Shown: positions 8,525 through 15,463 of the stretch, one piece after another | How positions within the stretch are numbered: the first letter of the stretch is position 1 | Layout of the letters: every line of letters begins with the position of its first letter | NCBI GenBank assembly: GCA_964610505.1 | Contig: CAZSXU010000030.1 | Span: 1 to 42,421 of the forward strand | Origin: CAZSXU01 sp964610505 | Lineage (GTDB): Bacteria; Arandabacterota; Arandabacteria; JAGLYR01 | DNA length: 42,421 nucleotides | Direction: 5' to 3' | Notes under the pieces: model-generated | What the model saw: the letters and a program-made list of their open reading frames with translations, nothing else | Told to the model about the DNA's origin: nothing | The model's database searches: none | Position numbers and translations under genes: made by a program

Positions 8525-9260
8525 CGTATGCTCTCCTTTGGTTGTTTGCACCGCTGTTTCGGTGATTGAACTCTGCTCCGGGTTCGGACTCCGGCGTGCG
8601 GACGCGCGTGGCGGACGCGATGTAGACCGCCGCCAGGATGCTGAAGATGTAGGCCTGCACAATGCCGGTGAGCAAACCGAGCGCCGTCATCACGATTGGG
8701 AAGATGAAGGGCGTAATCGTGAGCAGGATACCGATAATCATCGCCCCGCTCATCATGTTGCCGAATAAACGGACGGCCAGCGCCAGGGTGCGCGAGAGTT
8801 CGCTGATGATGTTGAACGGCAGCATGATAAACGTCGGCTTCACATAGGACTTGAGGTAGTTACCCCCTCCTTGATCCTCGATGCCGAAGAACGGCACGGC
8901 CACAAACACGCACATCGCGAGTGCGGCCGTGGTCGAGAGCGAGCCGGTCGGCGGCTTGTACCCGGGGATGATGGTGCCGAGGCTGGCTGCTGCGACAAAC
9001 AGGAAGAGCGTGCCCAGGAAGCCCAGGTATTTCCGCGGCTGACGCAGGCCTACCTCTTCAATCTGTTGCTCAATGCCGGTCACGATGATTTCCAGAAGGT
9101 TCTGCCATCGGGAACGTTTCAGGCCGACGGAAAGTCTGCGCGTGACGAGTTTTGAACCGACCGCCAGCACGAGCATCAGCCCCCATGTGAACACAATGGT
9201 GGCGTTGAGTTTGAAAAAGCCGAGTTGCCAGAAGATGATCTCGTCGGGACTAAGCCGCAT
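8517..9260 (-). CDS. atpB: N-type ATPase a subunit (ion channel)
   Basis: A 247-residue multi-spanning membrane protein forming the stator half-channels. The essential arginine is R164 in SRTLALAVRLFGNMMSG, followed by the conserved helix with GLLTGIVQAYIFSILAAVYI. Length is typical. It overlaps atpR upstream by 11 bp and atpE downstream by 8 bp, so the membrane subunits are translationally coupled. The position between atpR and atpE is the standard N-ATPase order. Confidence 0.93.
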   Translation of the reverse strand: MRLSPDEIIFWQLGFFKLNATIVFTWGLMLVLAVGSKLVTRRLSVGLKRSRWQNLLEIIVTGIEQQIEEVGLRQPRKYLGFLGTLFLFVAAASLGTIIPGYKPPTGSLSTTAALAMCVFVAVPFFGIEDQGGGNYLKSYVKPTFIMLPFNIISELSRTLALAVRLFGNMMSGAMIIGILLTITPFIFPIVMTALGLLTGIVQAYIFSILAAVYIASATRVRTPESEPGAEFNHRNSGANNQRRAYDG

Positions 9261-9573
9261 AGCCGGCCTCCTTCGCCGGGGTGTTGTGGCGTTCGACCAG
9301 CAAGCCGGTAAGCCGCGTCACGACAAACCGCGCGAAAACAAATCCCAGGACACACACCAGCAGCCGCTCCCAATGACCCCCGGAGATGCCGGAGATGAAG
9401 TAGAATCCAGCAAGGGCAATGCCCGTTCGCAGCAACAGACTGCCGGAGAACCAAATCGCCGGGTGTTTCGACGATAGGCCCCTTCGTACCGTCCACCAAA
9501 GGCCGCCGAAAAAGATCGCTCCGAGCACAGCACCCGCAGCCCCGGTCAGCACCAGGATCACAGTCTCATTCAT
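9250..9573 (-). CDS. atpR: N-ATPase accessory membrane subunit AtpR
   Basis: A 107-residue small membrane protein with about three predicted helices and conserved arginines near or in the membrane (WWTVRRGL, LLLRTGIALAGFYF, RFVVTRLTGLL). In N-ATPase operons this subunit lies before atpB. It has been proposed to help assemble the c-ring, with arginines facing the c-subunit glutamates. I chose the ATG at 9573 (MNETVILV) over an upstream frame extension because it overlaps atpQ by only 8 bp and starts directly at the first helix. Confidence 0.85.
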   Translation of the reverse strand: MNETVILVLTGAAGAVLGAIFFGGLWWTVRRGLSSKHPAIWFSGSLLLRTGIALAGFYFISGISGGHWERLLVCVLGFVFARFVVTRLTGLLVERHNTPAKEAGYAA

Positions 9574-9904
9574 CGCCGTCCTCCTGTTCGTCCCGCATGG
9601 CCCTGTCTTCCTTGGCAACCCAACGCCACGCGTTCAGACAGCCGATCACGAGCCCGGCAACCAACAGCGCGAGCGTCCAGGAATGCTTGCCCGGATGATG
9701 TTTGTCCAACCAGAGACCAAGCGCCGCACCCAGCAGCGTCGGAATCGCCACCGACCAGCCGATGAGCCCCATCATGCCCAGGCCAAACCAGACACCCGGC
9801 GAGGAGTTACGCCGCGCCTTGAGTTTGCGCGCCGCCTTCGCTCCGACCTCCCGACTGAGGGCGATCCGCTCTTTCGCACTCTCTCTGTCCGATTGCTCAC
9901 TCAC
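9566..9904 (-). CDS. atpQ: N-ATPase accessory subunit AtpQ (AtpI/AtpZ-like)
   Basis: A 112-residue protein with a charged N-terminus (about 35 residues), two membrane helices (FGLGMMGLIGWSVAIPTLLG and LALLVAGLVIGCLNAW) and a charged tail. The loop GLWLDKHHPGKHSW is typical of the AtpI/AtpZ (ATPase_gene1) family, which assists c-ring assembly or magnesium uptake. The position after atpC and before atpR is diagnostic of N-ATPase operons. Overlaps of 8 bp occur on both sides. Confidence 0.85.
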   Translation of the reverse strand: MSEQSDRESAKERIALSREVGAKAARKLKARRNSSPGVWFGLGMMGLIGWSVAIPTLLGAALGLWLDKHHPGKHSWTLALLVAGLVIGCLNAWRWVAKEDRAMRDEQEDGDE

Positions 9905-10286
9905 GATGAAACTCCGCTAGGCGGCGAATGAGCCCGCTCTCCATCTTCGCCATTACCGAGCGAACGCTCTGCTCCCGTTCGTCCAGGCTCAGAAACTCCC
10001 GCTCCACCGCCTCACGCAGTCGGCCGAGATCTGTTCCGCCAATGGCGTTGCGCACGGAAACGAACACGTCCCGTCCGGTCTTGACCAGCACACCCTCATC
10101 GACGGCCACAAACACCTCCGCCTCCGATTCGGTTTCGTAGATCAATATCCCGGGTGCCAGTGCCGCAACGCAGTCCAGTCGCCGTGGCAAGAGTCCAAAT
10201 GAGCCGTCGCGGGTCTCTGCAACAACGCGCGAAACGCCTCTCCTGTCGGCAAAGACTCCCGATGGCAGGAGAATCTTAAGATTCAT
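9897..10286 (-). CDS. atpC: N-type ATPase epsilon subunit
   Basis: A 129-residue central-stalk regulatory subunit. The N-terminal beta sandwich (MNLKILLPSGVFADR, GSFGLLPRRLDCVAALAPGIL, VDEGVLVKTG) matches the epsilon family. A C-terminal helical part (LREAVEREFLSLDEREQ) is present. I prefer the ATG at 10286, which gives a canonical N-terminus and an 11-bp overlap with atpD; an ATG at 10301 would add five residues. It lies second in the operon, directly after beta, as in all N-ATPase operons. Confidence 0.88.
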   Translation of the reverse strand: MNLKILLPSGVFADRRGVSRVVAETRDGSFGLLPRRLDCVAALAPGILIYETESEAEVFVAVDEGVLVKTGRDVFVSVRNAIGGTDLGRLREAVEREFLSLDEREQSVRSVMAKMESGLIRRLAEFHRE

Positions 10287-11832
10287 GCGTATCGGCGTCA
10301 TGTTCGCCCTCCGGTCCAGTCCTCATCTTGCGCTTCGGCTGTGATTCGGACGCAGCTTCGGGCATGGAATCGGTGGTGGGCTTCAGGTTGCCCTTGGCCT
10401 CGGTCTTTGAATCAGGTCCGGATGGAGCTGCGAGCGGATCCGCTTGCGCCTTGCCCTTGCTTTCGTCAATCGTCCCGATCATGTAGAGCGCGCTCTCGGG
10501 GTACCCTTTGAATTCATCGCGCAGGATTCGTTCACAGCCGTCCAGGGCGTCCTGGAGGTTGACTAGCTTTCCTGCCAGGCCGGTGAACTGCTCTGTCGTG
10601 AAGAACGGCTGGGTAAGAAAACGCTCCAGGCGGCGGGCGCGGGCGACTACGTTGCGATCTTCCGGCGACAGTTGTTCCAAGCCCAGCATGGCGATGATGT
10701 CCTTGAGTTCCGCATATTGTGCGAGCGTCCGCCGGATTTCCTGCGCAAGGTGATAGTGCCGTTCGCCGACGATACCCGGCGTGGCCATTTTGGAACTGGA
10801 CTGCAACGGATCGATGGCGGGATAAAGTCCCTCGCTCGCCCGCTTGCGCGAGAGCACAATGGACGCCGAAAGGTGGGAGAAGGTATGTACGGCCGCTGGA
10901 TCAGTGAAATCATCCGCCGGCACATACACGGCCTGAATGGACGTGATGGCCCCGGTGTCGGTGTTGGCGATACGCTCCTCCAGCCGCGACAATTCGGTGC
11001 CCAGCGTAGGTTGATAACCGAGGCGAGACGGCATCTGCCCCATCAGACCGGATACTTCGGAACCGGCCTGGATGAAACGGAAGATGTTATCGATGAGCAG
11101 CAACACGTCTCGGTGCTCGTCGTCCCGGAAATACTCGGCCATCGTGAGTGCGGCATGGCCCACGCGAAACCGGCTGCCCGGGGGTTCGTTCATCTGGCCG
11201 AACACCATCACCATGTTCGGCAACACGCTGGCTTCCTTCATATCACGGTACAGCTCTTCCCCTTCGCGGCAGCGTTCGCCGATACCGCAGAAAATACTCA
11301 CACCTTCGTGCCGCCCGATCATGTTGTGGATCATTTCAGTGAGCAATACGGTCTTGCCTACGCCCGCGCCGCCGAACAGGCCCGCTTTGCCGCCGCGCTC
11401 GAGCGGAACCAGCACATCAATAACCTTAATGCCCGTCTCGAAAACCTCGGCCCTCGTGGAACGCCTGGCCAGCGGCGGCGGGGCGCGATGGACGGTGCGC
11501 CACTCTATGTTCGGCACGTCCCCTTCGCGGTCAAGCGCTTTGCCGAACACGTCGAACATGCGCGAGAGAGTTCCCCTGCCGACCGGCACCTTCAACGGAC
11601 CGCCCGTGTCTTCCACCACGGCGCCTCGGGTGAGTCCTTGGGCGGGAGTCAGCGCGATTCCACGCACGCGATGCGCATCGAGTTGAGCTAGAACCTCGAT
11701 GGCAATCTTCCCTTCCTTCGCGTGGAGCAACGAGTAGATGGGCGGCAAATGCTCATCGAACCGTACGTCCACAACGCTGCCGCGCACCGAGACCACGGCG
11801 CCGACGTTCGAAGGACCGGTTTTGTTCTTCAT
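10276..11832 (-). CDS. atpD: N-type ATPase beta subunit (catalytic)
   Basis: The 518-residue catalytic subunit has Walker A GGAGVGKT (154-161), Walker B VLLLIDNIFRF and the LSPEDRNVVARARRLERFLTQPF region. The usual GERTREG is GERCREG here (C188), an uncommon swap close to the catalytic glutamate. About 55 extra hydrophilic residues (K/E/P/S rich) follow the normal C-terminus (YMIGTIDE). An upstream in-frame start exists at 11913, but it lies upstream of the predicted transcription start; the ATG at 11832 has GGGAG at good spacing. First gene of the operon. Confidence 0.93.
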   Translation of the reverse strand: MKNKTGPSNVGAVVSVRGSVVDVRFDEHLPPIYSLLHAKEGKIAIEVLAQLDAHRVRGIALTPAQGLTRGAVVEDTGGPLKVPVGRGTLSRMFDVFGKALDREGDVPNIEWRTVHRAPPPLARRSTRAEVFETGIKVIDVLVPLERGGKAGLFGGAGVGKTVLLTEMIHNMIGRHEGVSIFCGIGERCREGEELYRDMKEASVLPNMVMVFGQMNEPPGSRFRVGHAALTMAEYFRDDEHRDVLLLIDNIFRFIQAGSEVSGLMGQMPSRLGYQPTLGTELSRLEERIANTDTGAITSIQAVYVPADDFTDPAAVHTFSHLSASIVLSRKRASEGLYPAIDPLQSSSKMATPGIVGERHYHLAQEIRRTLAQYAELKDIIAMLGLEQLSPEDRNVVARARRLERFLTQPFFTTEQFTGLAGKLVNLQDALDGCERILRDEFKGYPESALYMIGTIDESKGKAQADPLAAPSGPDSKTEAKGNLKPTTDSMPEAASESQPKRKMRTGPEGEHDADTHES

Positions 11833-11908
11833 GTTTGCTCCCGCTGATCCATTCATCTTTGTGTGTCCGTCGGGCAGTCGTCTGGCGACGGGAGATTCAC
11901 ACTTGTTG

Positions 11909-11938
11909 ATCATAGCACGCAGACGCAGCTGCTGTCAG
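11909..11938 (-). promoter_or_regulatory. Sigma70-like promoter of the atp operon
   Basis: On the minus strand, CTGACA (11933-11938) and TATGAT (11909-11914) are 18 bp apart, each 5 of 6 to consensus, and a TG precedes the -10 box (extended -10). Transcription would start near 11902, giving a leader of about 70 nt before the atpD ATG at 11832. This supports the shorter atpD start. Confidence 0.6.
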
Positions 11939-12079
11939 CTTTCAGGTTTGCCCCGGTTGTGTAACGTAGGGTGCGCGAAAAGTGGAAAGTGCTGTAGGAC
12001 ATAAAGAAAGGGGGTGTACTCTCCGACGTCAGGACCAACCAACGAGAGGAGGGTATCGGGAGCGCACAGCGGGTGGCTA

Positions 12080-12514
12080 GGGGACGTAGTGTACTCTTTC
12101 AGCTTGTTGTCCGTGTTTCCGGCACTATCGATCTATGTCTGATTGGCAAGCTGGCTTCTCTTCGATTCGGTGAATGCTGGCTGAGCCCGTCGCTGGGCTG
12201 ATGCGGAATGGTTCGGGCGAGTCACTTCCGCTCCGGCCGAGACGCTCCCCACCCCGCATAAGTTCCTCTACTCCCTGCCTCCCACCTACACTACGGACCA
12301 GTCCTCCACCCATTAGCTCCGGCCGCCGGCCCTGAAGGTCAGAAATCCGTTGGGAGAAGCAGCCGATTCAGCGCAGCAGCCAGCATAGGCTACACCGTCT
12401 GATGTGAACAAGCGCAGGTTCCGAGACAAAGCGCACAATAAGCTAAAAACGTACGCTACGTCCCCGAAGCACCAACAAAGCGCACAATAAGCTAAAAACG
12501 TACACTACGTCCCC
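12080..12514. repeat. Inverted repeats GGGGACGTAGTGTAC bounding 435 bp
   Basis: GGGGACGTAGTGTAC (12080-12094) is inverted perfectly at 12500-12514, and the similarity continues imperfectly inward (TTTnAGCTTnTTGT). The enclosed sequence has no convincing ORF. A small hairpin of the same family lies at 16807-16875. This accounts for most of the gap between the atp promoter and the IS3 tail; 11940-12079 shows nothing recognisable. Confidence 0.6.
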
Positions 12515-12523
12515 GAAGCACCG
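12426..12523. repeat. Two tandem 49-bp repeats
   Basis: Two near-identical 49-bp units (period 12426 to 12475; one clear mismatch) each hold ACAATAAGCTAAAAACGTAC followed by CTACGTCCCCGAAGCACC. The second copy's inner part forms the right inverted repeat of the 12080-12514 element. The IS3 remnant begins at the end of the second unit. Confidence 0.8.
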
Positions 12524-12637
12524 TGGTTTAACAACCGGCGGCTGCTCGAGCCGATCGGAAACATCCCCCCAGCCGAGTTCGAAGAGCTGTACTATGAGAA
12601 CCAGGTCACCCCGGCCATCGTGGCCGGACTCACGTAA
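12524..12637 (+). pseudogene. IS3-family transposase C-terminal remnant
   Basis: In frame from 12524 the DNA encodes WFNNRRLLEPIGNIPPAEFE and continues to VTPAIVAGLT and a TAA at 12635-12637. This is the conserved end of the IS3 orfB integrase (the WFNxRRxLExIGxxxPAxFE block). Everything upstream of the last 37 codons is gone. It converges with, and overlaps by a few bases, the truncated end of the Y1 transposase gene on the other strand. Confidence 0.8.
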
Positions 12638-13106
12638 CGGAGGCTCCGGAAAACCCGGGGCGGTTCAACCCACAGTGCGCCGCTGCGCTTGACCATTCAT
12701 AATCCTCGGCCCGCTTCACAATACGTGCTCTCACTGGGTTCCGCTCGATGTAGCGAACCGTCGCCCACATGTACGGATCGTCCATCGGGCAGGAGAAGAA
12801 ACGGCCCTGGAATACGTGACCGGAATGCCCCCACTCTCTGTTGAAACGCTGAGCATAAGCTGCATGCGCATCGCGAAACGTCCCGCTCAGTGACGTCGGC
12901 GAACGGGGAACGGCTACGAAATGAACGTGATTCATCATCAGGCAATAAGCCCAGATGCCCAACTCGTGTTTCTCCGCGTACTTCTTCAGAAACGCAACGT
13001 ATGTCCTCCAGTCCTCCTCATCCTTGAAGATCCGAGTACGGCGATTCCCTCGCTGAGTCACATGATGCGGGCAATCCGGAACCACCACCCGAGCCACTCG
13101 GGGCAT
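12630..13106 (-). CDS. REP-associated Y1 transposase (RAYT), C-terminally truncated
   Basis: The 158-residue protein begins MPRVARVVVPDCPHHVTQRG, the typical RAYT start, and has the HUH motif H60-V-H62 in MMNHVHFV. It also has GHVFQGRF and VRYIERNPVRARIV blocks. These enzymes cut single-stranded hairpin DNA and move REP-type repeats. The ATG at 13106 has GAGGGGAG upstream; a TTG at 13151 would extend the frame but runs toward the REP hairpin. After EWSSAAAHCG the normal C-terminal ~60-70 residues are missing and the frame runs into the IS3 remnant. Pieces of that missing C-terminus exist at 19970-20150. It may therefore be inactive. Confidence 0.8.
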   Translation of the reverse strand: MPRVARVVVPDCPHHVTQRGNRRTRIFKDEEDWRTYVAFLKKYAEKHELGIWAYCLMMNHVHFVAVPRSPTSLSGTFRDAHAAYAQRFNREWGHSGHVFQGRFFSCPMDDPYMWATVRYIERNPVRARIVKRAEDYEWSSAAAHCGLNRPGFSGASVT

Positions 13107-13158
13107 CCTCCCACTCCCCTCTCCCCCGCGTTGCCCCTCTTGCCTGTACAACGAAAAA

Positions 13159-13214
13159 AGCGACCGGCGGCATTTGCCTCCAGACTCCAGAACTTCAGAG
13201 TCCCGCCGGTCGCT
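13159..13214. repeat. REP-like hairpin A, upstream of the RAYT gene
   Basis: AGCGACCGGCGG (13159-13170) pairs perfectly with CCGCCGGTCGCT (13203-13214). On the RAYT (minus) strand the stem is followed by TTTTTT, so it could also terminate transcription. Two relatives lie at 20179-20226 and 29446-29499, both next to scraps of RAYT C-termini. Confidence 0.75.
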
Positions 13215-13315
13215 CTCCTCTGTACCTATCCCTTCTCAAATCTACCTGAATCGCTGAAACAGATCAAGGGCTCAGCGACAAGTCTGCAAGATCGAATCAC
13301 CTGCCGAATATAGCG

Positions 13316-13411
13316 ATATCCCTATTAGGGCTCTGTCCCGAAATACCATATCCCTATTAGGGCTCTGTCCCGAAATACCCTGTCCCGAAATACCGAAATA
13401 CCCGAAATACC
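13316..13411. repeat. Tandem array of transposon-end fragments
   Basis: Two adjacent identical 32-bp units (13316-13347 and 13348-13379) end in CTCTGTCCCGAAATACC. They are followed by a shorter CTGTCCCGAAATACC (13380-13394) and two further GAAATACC pieces. The repeated end matches the RAYT-type terminal motif. With AGACTACTCAT at 13485-13495, this explains most of the gene-free stretch 13215-13587. Confidence 0.75.
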
Positions 13412-13587
13412 AGACTCGTCGCCTAACGACTCTGATCCCGAGCCTACATCCAGCTCGGCGGGAGGCCAACGCTCTTACGGCATCAGACTACTCATGAGCA
13501 GAATTACTTGCCCAGCTTCAGATTAGGCCTGCTTCTGTCGGTGGCCAAGATCCCAGCATGGTGCCCAACCGACCCACGAACCGCCTC

Positions 13588-15207
13588 CTAGCGCTTCCGG
13601 ATCTTGATCTCGTGCGTCACCGTCCGCTGGTCCCGCCTCACGGTCAGCTGGACGGATCCATCGGCGTGGATTGCCTCCAAGACGCTTCGGTGTGCTCGAC
13701 CCTTGCTAGTGTCGAGATCGAAACCGTTGATGCCCACAATCTCATCGCCGGGCCGCATTCCGATCGAGTCGGCCGGGCTGCCGACGGCGACCGAGTCGAC
13801 GACAAAACAGTGATCATCGACCATGTGTTCGAGCCTCGGGAAGAAGCCCAGGGGTTCCATCCGCTTGTTCGTTGACCACTCGAGAGTGCTGGGAAGTGCC
13901 TCTGCCACCCGGCGTACCATGGTCGTGTCGCCTGTCGCTTCCGCTAGGAGCGCCATGAACTCCTCGATCGCGAGGTTTCGCCGAGCACCATCGTGAGTGA
14001 AGAGATTGAGCGTCCGCCCGATCAGGGGGCGGCCGTACCTCCTCTCAATCGCGCACAGGAGAGCCGCGTACGTGTCCTCGGCGCCGCTGTAAAGCCGATC
14101 GAACCTCGAGCGCCCCCATGTCTCGTGGAAGTCGTTCGGTGCCGGCCAGCACTCGGAGCCCAGCTTCTCCCAGACGGATGGGACCAGGACCGTGTACTGG
14201 AAGTAGTGGCTCCAATCGTCGTTGTACGGGCTGAACGGGTGTTGTTTCTCAGGATCGCCGACGACGGGCTGGAAGGCGAGCCGCGCGACCTCGTGGGCGA
14301 AGGCGACGGGCGCCATGCTGATGCGAAGGAACTCAACCTTGGGCATCGTCATCTTCGACCAGAACGTGTTCCAGGCATCCGTGTACATTCTCACGCGGGT
14401 CTCCTCCACGGCGGCGCGGTAAAGGTACACGTAGATCCTCTCCGGCATCCGAATCCCGAATTCGTCCGCGGCCACGCCGCGCAATGCATCCACGTAACGG
14501 GCGATCGTCTCGGCCTCCTGGCTATCGAAGGTGTCGTAGTAGAGCCGCACGTGGCTGACCGTGATCTGGTCCAGCTGCCGGGGCTCCTTGTTCTCATACG
14601 TCACCTCTCCCAGTTCCACACGGCCGGGGCCCCTCACCAGGCTGCCGTATGCTAGGCGGTCATCCGGGTAGTAGAGGCCGTCGGACTTCCGGTAGACGAG
14701 GAAGTCGGCCGCGACATAGCTCGCTCCGTACCCGAAGAAGATTCCCGAGAGGATCTCCTCATCCTGCACGGCGTAGACGACGCACTTGCGGCGTGGGTTG
14801 ACGGGATGCGGCAGCGAGACCACCAGCCGGATATCCGTCCCCCGATACGTGCTGTCCCCGACGGTGACGGAGGTGTCGGTCAGGCGGAAGGGCGTTCCGT
14901 CGAGGCACCGGGGAATCAGGGGATTCGTCTCCGGCGTTCCGAACACCAGGAGGTCGGAGGAGGCGAGGAACTCGTCCGTCATGTCTGCGGCTGCCGCGAT
15001 GCTGGCCCGATTCCCCTCCAGCTCGAGATGCGCGAGAACAGCGCGCACCTCCTCCAACGAGCTCCCGTAGAGAAGGAGCGGCGAGCCTTCGAGGATACTG
15101 TCGACGTCCTCGTAGATCTCCGCCCACGCGCCCTGAGCGAGCAGGAGAAAGGTCAGAATCCAGAGAAGTGCAGGGCCCAGTTGGCGCGCGGTCGGCATCC
15201 GTCTCAT
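13588..15207 (-). CDS. Exported PDZ-domain protein with degenerate peptidase-like motif
   Basis: A 539-residue protein with a signal peptide (LLWILTFLLLAQGAWA). The large middle region has no family I can name with confidence, but AFAHEVARLAF sits where gluzincin-like MA peptidases have HExxH. The second histidine is an arginine here, so metal binding is doubtful. The last ~90 residues form a PDZ domain (VVDSVAVGSPADSIGMRPGDEIVGINGFD). I chose the ATG at 15207 because it has a strong GGGGGGAG site and starts at the signal peptide. It is probably a periplasmic or surface scaffold or a dead peptidase. It is divergent from the amide hydrolase gene at 15464. Confidence 0.7.
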   Translation of the reverse strand: MRRMPTARQLGPALLWILTFLLLAQGAWAEIYEDVDSILEGSPLLLYGSSLEEVRAVLAHLELEGNRASIAAAADMTDEFLASSDLLVFGTPETNPLIPRCLDGTPFRLTDTSVTVGDSTYRGTDIRLVVSLPHPVNPRRKCVVYAVQDEEILSGIFFGYGASYVAADFLVYRKSDGLYYPDDRLAYGSLVRGPGRVELGEVTYENKEPRQLDQITVSHVRLYYDTFDSQEAETIARYVDALRGVAADEFGIRMPERIYVYLYRAAVEETRVRMYTDAWNTFWSKMTMPKVEFLRISMAPVAFAHEVARLAFQPVVGDPEKQHPFSPYNDDWSHYFQYTVLVPSVWEKLGSECWPAPNDFHETWGRSRFDRLYSGAEDTYAALLCAIERRYGRPLIGRTLNLFTHDGARRNLAIEEFMALLAEATGDTTMVRRVAEALPSTLEWSTNKRMEPLGFFPRLEHMVDDHCFVVDSVAVGSPADSIGMRPGDEIVGINGFDLDTSKGRAHRSVLEAIHADGSVQLTVRRDQRTVTHEIKIRKR

Positions 15208-15359
15208 AAACTCCCCCCCTCGTCTCAGGTCCTCCATTCATACAACGCCTGACAACACGCCTCCGTTGAGTGCGGACCGCTGGCTTCCAAAACCGAATGC
15301 GACTTCCTCGCGTCCAAGACGCGTCTCCCCCATGTGGATCTGTCCCGAGAAACCCTCCG

Positions 15360-15389
15360 TGAAACGTTTCCCCACGGCATGCGTATACT
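15360..15389 (+). promoter_or_regulatory. Possible promoter of the Ntn hydrolase gene
   Basis: TATACT (15384-15389) is a good -10 box. A weak -35 candidate TGAAAC lies 18 bp upstream. The start of transcription would be about 68 nt before the ATG at 15464. Confidence 0.35.
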
Positions 15390-15463
15390 CTAGTGTTCCA
15401 TCCAGCAGAACGGCTGTCCGGACGCGTCGTGTGCGACTTCGACCGACGAGGGAGGTCCGTGCC

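Noticed and set aside
12125..12313. 62-residue minus-strand ORF inside the GGGGACGTAGT element
   Set aside because: Low-complexity composition, no family motif and no ribosome binding site.
12425..12523. Possible short CRISPR array
   Set aside because: Two adjacent 49-bp units without spacers and with transposon-end content; no cas genes nearby.
13316..13411. Possible CRISPR-like tandem repeats
   Set aside because: The units are directly adjacent with no unique spacers.
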